Position numbers and translations under genes: made by a program. DNA of 64,000 bases from Psychrobacillus sp. NEAU-3TGS (GTDB lineage Bacteria; Bacillota; Bacilli; Bacillales_A; Planococcaceae). Positions 18,922 to 27,028 of this stretch are shown here, piece by piece. The notes under the pieces were generated by a model, which saw only the letters and a program-made list of their open reading frames with translations, searched no databases and was not told where the DNA came from. The stretch's first letter is position 1. Each line of letters opens with the position of its first letter. The DNA is taken from positions 937,753 to 1,001,752 of the forward strand of contig NZ_JAPNOZ010000012.1 of NCBI RefSeq assembly GCF_029955155.1, in the 5' to 3' direction.

Positions 18922-19007
18922 TCTCATCCCTCCTACTTTTCAGTATAGAAGAATTATCCATCTGATTCAATTGACAAATATTTTTTATAGTCATGAAACT
19001 GGGAAAG

Positions 19008-19016
19008 TGCTATAAT
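19008..19016 (+). promoter_or_regulatory. Extended -10 promoter ahead of speA
   Basis: TGCTATAAT is an extended -10 element with a consensus hexamer. The -35 region at 17 bases is poor; a TTGACA at 18971-18976 is too far to pair with it. Transcription from about 19023 would carry repeat copy B in a leader of about 195 bases. Confidence 0.45.
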
Positions 19017-19040
19017 TCATTTGTTTTAAGAAATGTGTAA

Positions 19041-19180
19041 GCGCCTATGACTGACCCGACAGGCAAATGGAAAAAAGCGAAGAGGCAGCTCTTCAGCCAC
19101 CACAAGCGATTTTGTTTGCGACGAGCTTGCGCAGGAGCAGCTTTTTCCCATTTGCCACCGAGGGGCAAGGCGCTGAAGCA
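19041..19180. repeat. Dispersed hairpin repeat, copy B, in the speA leader
   Basis: An inverted relative of the repeat at 16466-16587, bounded by GCGCCTA and AGGCGCT, again with CAAATG/CATTTG and AAAAAAGC/GCTTTTTCCC pairs. Relative to copy A it contains an additional segment of about 38 bases (19108-19145) that includes CGACGAGCTTGCGCAGGAGC. It lies between the likely promoter and start codon of speA. Confidence 0.75.
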
Positions 19181-19217
19181 AGACAAAAAATTATTTTAAC
19201 TAGAGGTGGTATTAGCG

Positions 19218-20687
19218 TTGTCACAATTAGAAACTCCTTTATTCGATGCCTTACTAAAGCATCGAAATCGTCATCCTATCCAGTTTCATATTCCTGGACA
19301 TAAAAAAGGGAAAGGGATGGACCCAGCATTTCGTGAGTTCGTTGGAGATAATATACTTTCTATAGATTTGATTAATATTGCCCCTTTGGATGATTTACAT
19401 TCTCCTAAAGGTGCGATAAAAAAAGCACAACGTTTAGCCGCAGAAGCTTTTGGGGCAGATGAAACTTTCTTCTCTGTTCAAGGGACAAGCGGTGCCATTA
19501 TGACGATGATTCTTACAATTTGTGGTCCTGGAGATAAAATTCTAGTACCGCGGAATGTTCATAAATCTATTATGTCAGCAATCGTTTTTGCAGGTGCTAT
19601 TCCCGTTTTTATCCATCCAGAAGTAGATAAAGAACTTGGTATATCTCATGGAATTTCCGTTGAATCTGTTGAAAAAGCATTAGACGTACATCCAGATGCA
19701 AAAGGGCTACTCGTTATTAATCCTACCTATTTTGGACTAGCTGCAGATCTAAAAAAAATCGTAGATATCGCGCATGAAAGAGGTATTCCTGTAGTAGTGG
19801 ATGAAGCTCATGGCGTACATATTCACTTCCATAAATCCCTCCCTGTTTCTGCTATGGAGGCTGGTGCAGATATGGCTGCTACCTCTGTTCATAAATTGGG
19901 TGGTTCTATGACACAGAGTTCCATTTTAAATGTGCGGGAAGGTCTTGTTTCTACTAAACGAGTGCAATCGATATTGTCTATGCTAACAACTACATCTACT
20001 TCCTATCCTCTTCTAGCATCATTAGATACTGCTAGAAGACAATTAGCTATCCACGGTGAGGATTTGATCGGAGAGGCGATTAGAGTTGCAAATGATGCGC
20101 GTAGTCGCATTAACGAGATTCCTCATATTCACTGCGTTGGAGAAGAGATTCTACAAACATCCGCAACCTTCGATATGGATCCTACAAAGTTATTAATAAG
20201 TGTGAAAAACTTAGGTATGACTGGATACGAAGCGGAGATTTGGCTTAGAGAAAAAGCGAATATCGAAGTGGAGCTTTCCGATTTGTATAATATTCTTTGT
20301 TTAATCACAATCGGAGATACGGAAAAAGAAACGAACTTACTTATAAATGCCCTTTCTCGTATGGTGGAAGCGCATGAATCAGAGGCAGTTGTAATAGAGC
20401 CATCTGTTACATTACCAGATATTCCTGGACTTGCTATGTCGCCAAGAGATGCATTTTATGCAGCTACCGAGCAGATTCCATTAAAAGAGGCAAGTGGTCG
20501 TATTTCCGCTGAGTTCGTCATGGTTTACCCTCCTGGTATTCCTATTTTTATTCCCGGGGAAATAATTACACCAGGAAATATTAACTACATTACAATGAAT
20601 TTAGAAGCCGGTCTACCTGTGCAAGGACCGGAAGATGATACTTTAGAAATGATTCATGTGATAAAAGAACATCAAGCAATTTTTTAA
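19218..20687 (+). CDS. speA: Arginine decarboxylase, PLP-dependent (SpeA type)
   Basis: Fold-type I PLP decarboxylase making agmatine for polyamine synthesis. The 489 residues align well with B. subtilis SpeA from the start (QFHIPGHKKGKGMDP) through the PLP lysine in SVHKLGGS and VDEAHG to the C-terminal FVMVYPPGIPIFIPGE. Lysine or ornithine decarboxylases share this fold, so substrate is inferred. TTG 19218 is the start: AGGTGG lies eight bases upstream. Agmatinase and spermidine synthase genes are not here, but speD is at 37230. Confidence 0.93.
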   Translation: MSQLETPLFDALLKHRNRHPIQFHIPGHKKGKGMDPAFREFVGDNILSIDLINIAPLDDLHSPKGAIKKAQRLAAEAFGADETFFSVQGTSGAIMTMILTICGPGDKILVPRNVHKSIMSAIVFAGAIPVFIHPEVDKELGISHGISVESVEKALDVHPDAKGLLVINPTYFGLAADLKKIVDIAHERGIPVVVDEAHGVHIHFHKSLPVSAMEAGADMAATSVHKLGGSMTQSSILNVREGLVSTKRVQSILSMLTTTSTSYPLLASLDTARRQLAIHGEDLIGEAIRVANDARSRINEIPHIHCVGEEILQTSATFDMDPTKLLISVKNLGMTGYEAEIWLREKANIEVELSDLYNILCLITIGDTEKETNLLINALSRMVEAHESEAVVIEPSVTLPDIPGLAMSPRDAFYAATEQIPLKEASGRISAEFVMVYPPGIPIFIPGEIITPGNINYITMNLEAGLPVQGPEDDTLEMIHVIKEHQAIF

Positions 20688-20691
20688 CCAT

Positions 20692-20728
20692 AAAAAAGGA
20701 GAGATTATACCTACATCTCTCCTTTTTT
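20692..20728. terminator. Bidirectional terminator between speA and lrgB
   Basis: AAAAAAGGAGAGAT (20692-20705) pairs with ATCTCTCCTTTTTT (20715-20728). T runs exist on both strands and the flanking genes converge. Confidence 0.9.
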
Positions 20729-21404
20729 AATGAAAAAATAACGCAAAAATAGGACCCATAAAAGCTCCAATAATCGCACTCAATGTCATTGATACTGTTC
20801 CCATAGACAACGCTTTTTCTCCGTATTCCGTAAGTTTAGACACCCCAATTCCATGTGAAGCACTCCCCAAAGATATTCCTCTGCTCACAGACTTCTCTAT
20901 ATGAGCTATTTTAAAAATAGATGGACCGAGTAACGCACCAGTTATACCAGCGATAATTACAAATACAGCAGTTAAAGAAGGAAAGCCTCCAATAGCTTCA
21001 CTAATCTGCATTGCTATAGGAGTCGTAATCGATTTTGGCAATAGAGATAATATATAATCGTTACTTAAATTTAGTAGTTTAGCAAAAATGATAATACTCA
21101 CTAATCCTGAAAGCATAGCAACGACAACACTAGTTAAAATAGAAAACATATTTTGCTTAATAATATGTCGTTGGGCATATAATGGATAAGCCATACTAAC
21201 TACAGCTGGCCCAAGCATTGCATCTATCCATTTAGCTCCAGTCATATATGTTGCATATGAGAAAGAGAAAGATTTTAATAAAATAATAATTAAAATAGTC
21301 GCTGTGAGCACTGGTAATAGAAGAGGAGTTGAAAATCTCGCGTTTAGTTTTCTCATGAGTAAAAAAATTACAATCGTTCCGATCATCATACTAATTGCTA
21401 TCAT
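20727..21404 (-). CDS. lrgB: LrgB/CidB family membrane protein
   Basis: Membrane protein of 225 residues with about seven hydrophobic segments, of the LrgB family; PKSITTPIAM and the SASHGIGVSKLTEYGE segment are hallmarks. With LrgA-type holin-like partners these act in murein hydrolase control, autolysis or, in B. subtilis PftAB, pyruvate uptake. ATG 21404 overlaps the lrgA stop as ATGA and has GAGAGGA upstream, so the pair is translationally coupled. Confidence 0.9.
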   Translation of the reverse strand: MIAISMMIGTIVIFLLMRKLNARFSTPLLLPVLTATILIIILLKSFSFSYATYMTGAKWIDAMLGPAVVSMAYPLYAQRHIIKQNMFSILTSVVVAMLSGLVSIIIFAKLLNLSNDYILSLLPKSITTPIAMQISEAIGGFPSLTAVFVIIAGITGALLGPSIFKIAHIEKSVSRGISLGSASHGIGVSKLTEYGEKALSMGTVSMTLSAIIGAFMGPIFALFFH

Positions 21405-21700
21405 TGTGCTTCTTCCTCTCCTGCTTTCCGACCTTCTAAGTACTGACATAATTTTCCGGTTACCAAAATCGTAAGCACTGTACTAATAATCACTGAAAAA
21501 ACAAGTAATATACCGTTAATAGATATCAACTCTGGATAATTCATTACTCCGACAGTGGACGGTATAAAAAATAAAGCAAGTATTCCTAATAAGAAACCTG
21601 CACCTTCTTTTATCACTTGAATATGAATTATTTTTAAGTGCAAGCACCCTAGAAGTAATAATAACCCTACGATACTTCCCGGAAATTTAATATGTAGCAT
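21401..21700 (-). CDS. lrgA: LrgA/CidA family holin-like protein, 5' end probably frameshifted
   Basis: The open frame from ATG 21700 encodes 99 residues with three hydrophobic segments (PGSIVGLLLLLG and FFIPSTVGVMN are family hallmarks) but lacks the usual first membrane helix. That helix is encoded just upstream in the same frame (YEKYIRIVLQICILYLFSF) back to about 21777 with no ATG, GTG or TTG start. An ATG at 21775-21777 lies in another frame and would join it if the A tract at 21770-21774 (minus strand) had six rather than five A residues. So either a one-base loss inactivated it, the assembly is wrong, or a short form is made from 21700. Confidence 0.7.
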   Translation of the reverse strand: MLHIKFPGSIVGLLLLLGCLHLKIIHIQVIKEGAGFLLGILALFFIPSTVGVMNYPELISINGILLVFSVIISTVLTILVTGKLCQYLEGRKAGEEEAQ

Positions 21701-21777
21701 TTCGACAATAAAATTACCTAAAAAAGAAAATAAATATAATATACAAATTTGAAGAACTATGCGAATATATTTTTCAT

Positions 21778-22042
21778 ATGGTTGCTTTAAAAGGCTATTC
21801 CTTTAAAGTACTCACCTCCAAAATTATCAATAGGAATCATTTTACGCTCGTTTACCCTTTACGTCCAGAGTAAATTCTTATTTAGGATGTAAATAAATAC
21901 CAATCTACAACTTTATTCGAGCTACATTTACAAGGAGGACTAGCAATATTGTTAGTGAGCCTTAAACAAATTATGATTTTATCATAGTAATCATGACGCT
22001 ATTTCTAATATAACTCTGTTGTTCCATCACACTGAATACATA
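21778..22042. other. Non-coding gap upstream of lrgA
   Basis: About 265 bases without a gene I can support. A GGAGGTGAG near 21815 (minus strand) looks like a ribosome site but leads only to a six-codon frame before a stop, adding to the impression that the lrgA 5' end is damaged. Confidence 0.4.
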
Positions 22043-22076
22043 CAAAAATGGTTACCGACAAATTCAGTCGATAACC
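22043..22076 (-). terminator. Terminator of the polysaccharide deacetylase gene
   Basis: On the minus strand GGTTATCGAC pairs with GTCGGTAACC across a seven-base loop, followed by ATTTTTG. Confidence 0.75.
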
Positions 22077-22086
22077 GATGCTTGTG

Positions 22087-22923
22087 CTATTCTATTCCTT
22101 TTATTGTATGAGGATCTATAAAGTCATAACCTTTTGCACGAAAACCTTCTACAATTCCAGGTAATGCCTCTGCAGTCCATTTTCGATCATGCATTAATAA
22201 ATTTGCACCATCTGTTAAATATTCCGTGTTAACCATTATATCTTTAAGACTTTCCGCATTCATATATTCTTTTTCCCAGTCATACCCATACGTCCAATTC
22301 ATTAGTTGCATTCCTTCATTTTCAACTAGTGATCTACTAAAATCTGTGTTTATACCAAATGGTGCGCGGAAAAACTTAGGCTTTTCTCCAATAACGGCTT
22401 CCACTGTTTCATTAACTTTTAAAATTTCTTCTTGTTGCTGTTCCTCCGAAATGTCTTTCAGATTAGCATGCGTCTGTGTATGGTTTCCAATAGCAAAGCC
22501 CATATCAGAGATTTCTTTTAGATTCGCTTTTTGTTCATCTGTTAAAAGGAAGTGACCATTTACGAAAAAAATGGCTGGTACATCTAAGTCTTTCAAGGTT
22601 TTCGCCATTTCTACAGCATATTTATCTGGAGCATCATCAATTGTAAGTAATACTACCTTTGGATTAGCATCTCCAATCGGTTGTAATGTCCAGTTGGCTG
22701 GATTTAATTCATACAGTGGTTCTCGAATCTCTTCTGTCGATTCTTCTATTGGTTCTTCTTCCACTATTTCTTGTGTTACTTCTACTTTCTCTTCGCCACT
22801 AACCTCTGTTGTTTGTTCACTTTCTTTTTCTGTAGTATTTTTTTCTTCTGCAAGGCCGCATGCTGAAAGTATAAGTATACAAACTGCTAGTAATATCCAT
22901 GCTGTTTTTTTCAATCTGATCAC
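22087..22923 (-). CDS. Polysaccharide deacetylase lipoprotein (NodB domain)
   Basis: Extracytoplasmic carbohydrate esterase family 4 protein of about 278 residues. It has a lipoprotein signal ending LSACG, an acidic Glu/Thr-rich linker (about 25-70) and a NodB domain with TIDDAP, the metal-binding NHTQTH, RAPFG and the late LLMHD motif. Such enzymes remove acetyl groups from peptidoglycan or other wall glycans. The GTG at 22923 sits four bases after AAAGGA; an ATG at 22926 and a TTG at 22914 are alternatives. It is transcribed alone. Confidence 0.88.
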   Translation of the reverse strand: MIRLKKTAWILLAVCILILSACGLAEEKNTTEKESEQTTEVSGEEKVEVTQEIVEEEPIEESTEEIREPLYELNPANWTLQPIGDANPKVVLLTIDDAPDKYAVEMAKTLKDLDVPAIFFVNGHFLLTDEQKANLKEISDMGFAIGNHTQTHANLKDISEEQQQEEILKVNETVEAVIGEKPKFFRAPFGINTDFSRSLVENEGMQLMNWTYGYDWEKEYMNAESLKDIMVNTEYLTDGANLLMHDRKWTAEALPGIVEGFRAKGYDFIDPHTIKGIE

Positions 22924-22955
22924 CATTTCCTTTCAATCATGTTGAATATGTAATA

Positions 22956-22987
22956 GAGAAAGCCGTGTAAAGAATTTCTACACGGCT
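22956..22987 (-). terminator. Terminator of the SDR gene
   Basis: On the minus strand GCCGTGTA pairs with TACACGGC and TTTCTCT follows. It lies just after the SDR stop codon. Confidence 0.75.
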
Positions 22988-23000
22988 TCTGTTGTCTAAT

Positions 23001-23786
23001 TTAAAGTGTACCGCCAGATCCACCATCAATATTAACTGCTGTCCCTGTCACGTACGACGCCGCATCTGAAACTAAAAAAGTAATGACGTTTGCAGCTTCG
23101 GTTGTTTCACCAATTCTTCCAAGCGGAATTGACGGCCCGACAACCTTTTTAGAGTATTCTTCCCAAGAAAGCTCCGGTTCCTCATTTAACCAACGCTTTT
23201 CTAACTGGTCACTTCGTATTAACCCGATACATACTGTATTTACTCGAATATTATCTTTCCCTAAATCCTTACTCATCGCTTTAGTTAGAGCCATACCGGC
23301 AGCTCGACTTACCGTTGTAGGTAATGAAGAGGCAGGTGGTGTTTTCCCTAATACCGCAGTCACGTTTACAATCGCTCCTCCCCCCTCCTTTCGCATATAA
23401 GGAATGGCAGCTTTCGAAGTATGTATCGCTCCAAATACCTTTAAATCTAAATCTGTATGCCATAACTCCGTATCAACAGACTCGAAAGGATTCGCTGATG
23501 AAGTCCCAGCATTATTTATCAGGATGTCTAATTTTCCATAATGCTCGATAGTTTCTTGAATAATTTTTTGACATTCTTGCTCGTTTGTAATATCGGCAGA
23601 TACTATTAATACTTCTTTCCCTGTTTCATTTTTTATAAACTTCGCTGCCTCTTCCAATTGTTCTTTCCCACGCGCGCAAATAGTAACAGATGCGCCTTCT
23701 TTAACTAACTGTAAGGCTGTATACAAGCCAATTCCTTTACTTGATCCCGTTATTACCGCTACTTTCCCTTTTAGTCCTAACTCCAT
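23001..23786 (-). CDS. SDR family protein lacking the YxxxK catalytic pair
   Basis: A 261-residue Rossmann-fold protein with cofactor motif TGSSKGIG (13-20), the NNAG motif (91-94) and C-terminal VTGTAVNIDGG. The catalytic region departs from classical SDRs: the Tyr and Lys positions are Thr157 and Arg161 (TTVSRAAG), and the Ser region reads NVTAVLG. A subset of SDRs has this substitution, so substrate and even catalysis are uncertain. GGAGG precedes the ATG. It lies downstream of HMG-CoA lyase on the same strand, with a hairpin between. Confidence 0.85.
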   Translation of the reverse strand: MELGLKGKVAVITGSSKGIGLYTALQLVKEGASVTICARGKEQLEEAAKFIKNETGKEVLIVSADITNEQECQKIIQETIEHYGKLDILINNAGTSSANPFESVDTELWHTDLDLKVFGAIHTSKAAIPYMRKEGGGAIVNVTAVLGKTPPASSLPTTVSRAAGMALTKAMSKDLGKDNIRVNTVCIGLIRSDQLEKRWLNEEPELSWEEYSKKVVGPSIPLGRIGETTEAANVITFLVSDAASYVTGTAVNIDGGSGGTL

Positions 23787-23883
23787 TTTAGTTCCTCCTA
23801 AATTATTATTTTTACTCTCTTATTTATTATAGATTCAATTTTCATATTTCGGGCAGTATTTTCATTTTATTTATGAAACTTGA

Positions 23884-23934
23884 AAAATATTAAGAGGGAC
23901 GAGAAGTGATTGGTCACTTTCCGTCCCTCTTTTA
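23884..23934. terminator. Strong hairpin between HMG-CoA lyase and SDR genes
   Basis: GAGGGACG and AAGTGA arms (23894-23930) form a near-perfect 16-base-pair stem. T residues follow on the plus strand, and an A/T-rich TTAATATTTTT follows on the minus strand, so it probably ends the acyl-CoA operon before the SDR. Confidence 0.7.
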
Positions 23935-23983
23935 TTCGTATTCAAAAACTAAACAACCAATCATTTTTAACTTTAAAGTGCTT

Positions 23984-24853
23984 TCAAACAGGCTGCAGAC
24001 GACTAGAAAGGGACTTAGCAAAAGGAACAATTTTATTAATATCCTCTAACTTTAAACTTGTTTCTACACCCATTTCCGAGAGCATCAACGCCACTTCTTC
24101 AGTAGCCAAATTTCCGGTTGCCCCCGGTGAAAATGGACAGCCACCTAGCCCTCCAATCGAGCTATCAAACTTATCGATTCCAGTTTGCATAGCTGCTAGC
24201 GTATTAGCCAATGCCATTTTCCGTGTATCGTGGAAGTGGCCGACAAAAACAGTGTCTGGATATAAGTCTTTCAATCTTGCGAATCGGTCATAAACAATCT
24301 TAGGATTCGCGTAACCATTTGTATCACCTATGTCGATTTCATCTGCCCCTAATTCTACAAAACGTCGACAAACATAATTTAACTCTTCAAAAGAAACTTT
24401 CCCTTGGTATGGACAAGCAAACGACATGGAAACGTAAGCTCTAGTGAAAATCCCCTGTTGTTTAGCAAGCGCAAACATTTTTTCTGTTTCTAAAAGTGAT
24501 TCCTCTGTTGTCTTATTAATATTTTTTTGGTTGAACGTTGAACTCGCCCCAATGAATACAGCAATTTGTGGAACATTTGCTTGGATTGCTCGTTCGAGTG
24601 CGTTTAAATTTGGAGTTAAGGCTATATACGTAATGCCTAATTCATTGCAATACTGACTGATCTCATCTGCATCAGCCATTTGTGGTACCCATTTAGGGCT
24701 TACAAATGCAGCAGTTTCCATACGTGAAAACCCTGCTGCTGCAAGTTGACGGATCAGGTCCTTTTTAGATTCTGTCGAAATTGGATTCGGCTCATTTTGT
24801 AACCCATCTCTTGGACCGACCTCAATCAATTCTATTTTCTTAGGAATATTCAT
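23984..24853 (-). CDS. Hydroxymethylglutaryl-CoA lyase
   Basis: Cleaves HMG-CoA to acetoacetate and acetyl-CoA, the last step of leucine breakdown. The 289 residues form a TIM barrel of the HMGL-like family with EVGPRDGLQNE at the start, metal-site HFHDTR, and the signature GGLGGCPFSPGATGNLATE with the catalytic Cys. ATG 24853 (second of two tandem ATGs) has GGAGGT upstream. It follows the acyl-CoA dehydrogenase by 15 bases. No methylcrotonyl-CoA carboxylase is in the window. Confidence 0.93.
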   Translation of the reverse strand: MNIPKKIELIEVGPRDGLQNEPNPISTESKKDLIRQLAAAGFSRMETAAFVSPKWVPQMADADEISQYCNELGITYIALTPNLNALERAIQANVPQIAVFIGASSTFNQKNINKTTEESLLETEKMFALAKQQGIFTRAYVSMSFACPYQGKVSFEELNYVCRRFVELGADEIDIGDTNGYANPKIVYDRFARLKDLYPDTVFVGHFHDTRKMALANTLAAMQTGIDKFDSSIGGLGGCPFSPGATGNLATEEVALMLSEMGVETSLKLEDINKIVPFAKSLSSRLQPV

Positions 24854-24868
24854 CATACACCTCCGATA

Positions 24869-26047
24869 TTAATAAGATCTTGGCATGCCGAGCACATGCT
24901 GTGCAACATAAGATAATATTAAGTTTGTCGAAATTGGTGCTACTTGATATAATCTTGTTTCTCTAAATTTCCTTTCCACATCATATTCCTCCGCAAATCC
25001 AAAGCCACCATGGGTTTGAAGACAAGCATTCGCCGCTTCCCATGAAGCATCAGCAGAGAGTAATTTAGCCATATTAGCTTCTTTCCCGCACGCTTTTCCT
25101 TCATCATACAATCTAGCTGCTTGGAATCTCATTAAGTCTGCCGCTTCTAAATGGACATAGGACTTGGCAATCGGAAACTGAACGCCTTGATTCTGACCAA
25201 TTGGTCTATTAAAGACTACTCTTTCCTTCGCATACTTGGCTGCGCGATCCACAAACCAATAGCCATCCCCTATACATTCCGCAGCTATTAGAATGCGTTC
25301 AACGTTCATACCGTCCAGAATATAAGAAAAACCTTTTCCTTCTTCACCGATTAAATTTTCTACAGGAACTTCCAAATCTTCAATGAAAAGTTCTGTCGTA
25401 GCATGATTCATCATCGTTCGAATAGGTTTTATAGTGATACCGTTTCCAACAGCTTCATTCAAGTCAACTAATAATACAGATAAGCCTTCTGTCCGTTTTT
25501 TCACTTGATCAATTGGGGTTGTACGGACAAGTAAAAGCATAAGATCCGAATATTCAGCACGTGAAATAAATACTTTTTGCCCGTTTACGATATATTTATC
25601 TCCTTTACGAACAGCTACCGTTTTTAATTGGGTAGTGTCTGAACCTGTATTAGGCTCTGTAACTCCAAAAGCTTGTAGTCTTAGAGATCCGTCAGCAATT
25701 TTAGGTAAGTATTTTTGCTTTTGCTCTTCAGAACCATGACGTAATAAAGTTCCCATCGTATACATTTGTGCATGACATGCACCTGCATTCGCTCCTGAGC
25801 GGTTAATTTCTTCCATAATAATGGAAGCATCTGTAACTGATAATCCTGACCCACCGTATTCTTCTGGAATAAGTGCAGCTAAGAAACCTGCTTCTGATAG
25901 AGCGGTTACAAATTCTTCAGGGTATGCGTTCGTTTCATCTAACTTTCTCCAATATTCATCCGGATAATCTTTACAAATCGTTCTTACACTTTGACGAAGC
26001 TCTTCTTGAAATTCAGGTGTGCTAATGTGCAATTCAGTAGTTTTCAT
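24869..26047 (-). CDS. Acyl-CoA dehydrogenase, possibly isovaleryl-CoA type
   Basis: FAD enzyme introducing a double bond into acyl-CoA, 392 residues. Family segments are FGVTEPNTGSD, GQKVFISRA and CLQTHGGFGFAEEYDVERKFRE. The C-terminal position that holds the catalytic Glu in short- and medium-chain enzymes reads LYQVAPIS here. Glu in GMNVERILIA aligns with where isovaleryl-CoA and long-chain dehydrogenases place it, which, with the HMG-CoA lyase neighbour, suggests a branched substrate. GGAGG precedes the ATG. Confidence 0.9.
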   Translation of the reverse strand: MKTTELHISTPEFQEELRQSVRTICKDYPDEYWRKLDETNAYPEEFVTALSEAGFLAALIPEEYGGSGLSVTDASIIMEEINRSGANAGACHAQMYTMGTLLRHGSEEQKQKYLPKIADGSLRLQAFGVTEPNTGSDTTQLKTVAVRKGDKYIVNGQKVFISRAEYSDLMLLLVRTTPIDQVKKRTEGLSVLLVDLNEAVGNGITIKPIRTMMNHATTELFIEDLEVPVENLIGEEGKGFSYILDGMNVERILIAAECIGDGYWFVDRAAKYAKERVVFNRPIGQNQGVQFPIAKSYVHLEAADLMRFQAARLYDEGKACGKEANMAKLLSADASWEAANACLQTHGGFGFAEEYDVERKFRETRLYQVAPISTNLILSYVAQHVLGMPRSY

Positions 26048-26086
26048 GTATAAATTCCTCCATTTTTTTGATGTTTTATGAAAAAC

Positions 26087-26869
26087 TTATTTTCCAGCAA
26101 ATTGAGGAGCACGTTTTTCAACAAACGCTAAAACTCCTTCCAAGCGATCTTCTGTATTTACACAATGATTGTAAAATACGAGCTCCTCTTGTCTTGCTTG
26201 CATGTCTTCCATTCCAAATAAAGAATCCACGGCTTTCTTGCAATTTTGAACAGCTATTGGTGCATTTTTTGCTAGCATTTCCGCAAGCTCATACGCCTCA
26301 TCTAATAGCTGCTCGGAGGTTGTCAGTCGATTAAGTAAACCGGCTTTCTCCGCTTCCTCTGCGGTAACCATTCGGCCGGTACATACCCACTCTTTCGCAA
26401 CATGGACTCCGACCCTTTTAGGAAGCAATCGTGTTCCACCACCCCCGGGCATAATTCCGCGCGTCGCTTCAGGAAGTCCAAACGTAGCAGTTTGTGCAGC
26501 AACGACAAAATCACAATTCAAGACGATTTCAAATCCTCCAGCAAGAGCAAAACCATCGACCGCAGCAATTACAGGTTGTGGTAGATCAGCAATTGCATAG
26601 AACATTTCCTCAAACAGTTTATGTTGCGCTTTCCATTCTTCCTCTGTCATCCCATTACGTTCTTTTAAATCGGCACCTGAACAAAATGCTTTCGGATTGC
26701 TTGATGAGATTACTACTACTCTCACATCAGATTTAGAGATCGTTTGAAGGGTATTTAATATTTCCGTTGCCATTTCCGTATTAAATGCGTTACGAGCTTC
26801 TGGGCGATTAAATTTAATTACAGCGATTTGTTGGTTTGTTCCAGTTCTACTAATTTGTAAATAAGTCAT
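26087..26869 (-). CDS. Enoyl-CoA hydratase/isomerase, methylglutaconyl-CoA hydratase-like
   Basis: Crotonase-fold protein of 260 residues. The oxyanion-hole segment CSGADLKER (near 62-70), FALAGGFEIVLNCD and GLPEATRGIMPGGGGTRLLP are visible; the last resembles methylglutaconyl-CoA hydratases (AUH). It would supply HMG-CoA to the HMG-CoA lyase two genes downstream, but a general enoyl-CoA hydratase cannot be excluded. AAGGAAG precedes the ATG. It is the first gene of the operon, and a FadR-like box lies 27 bases upstream. Confidence 0.88.
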   Translation of the reverse strand: MTYLQISRTGTNQQIAVIKFNRPEARNAFNTEMATEILNTLQTISKSDVRVVVISSSNPKAFCSGADLKERNGMTEEEWKAQHKLFEEMFYAIADLPQPVIAAVDGFALAGGFEIVLNCDFVVAAQTATFGLPEATRGIMPGGGGTRLLPKRVGVHVAKEWVCTGRMVTAEEAEKAGLLNRLTTSEQLLDEAYELAEMLAKNAPIAVQNCKKAVDSLFGMEDMQARQEELVFYNHCVNTEDRLEGVLAFVEKRAPQFAGK

Positions 26870-26895
26870 TTTTCCACTTCCTTCAGATTATTTAA

Positions 26896-26913
26896 AGAAT
26901 GAACATTTATTCC
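26896..26913. promoter_or_regulatory. FadR-like operator ahead of the acyl-CoA operon
   Basis: The site matches 12 of 16 specified positions of the B. subtilis FadR consensus (TGAATGA-NTAN-TCATTCA), with GAATGA at 26897-26902 and TTATTC opposite. FadR represses fatty acid degradation genes until long-chain acyl-CoA accumulates. The gene for FadR is not in the window. Confidence 0.4.
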
Positions 26914-27028
26914 TAATTTATTTTATCGAATTTTAAGAAAATTCTTCTGATAATTAAATTGACGTTAGCCCCAATAGAGTGTAAAACTATACTAGACTAT
27001 ACAATTCCAACAACCTGGGGGGATTAAT

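Noticed and set aside
18971-19016. TTGACA at 18971 paired with TATAAT at 19011 as one promoter
   Set aside because: The spacer is 34 bases, far beyond the 16-18 needed; only the extended -10 is retained.
19067-19303. Open frame across repeat copy B
   Set aside because: It is formed by repeat sequence and runs out of frame into speA; no ribosome site.
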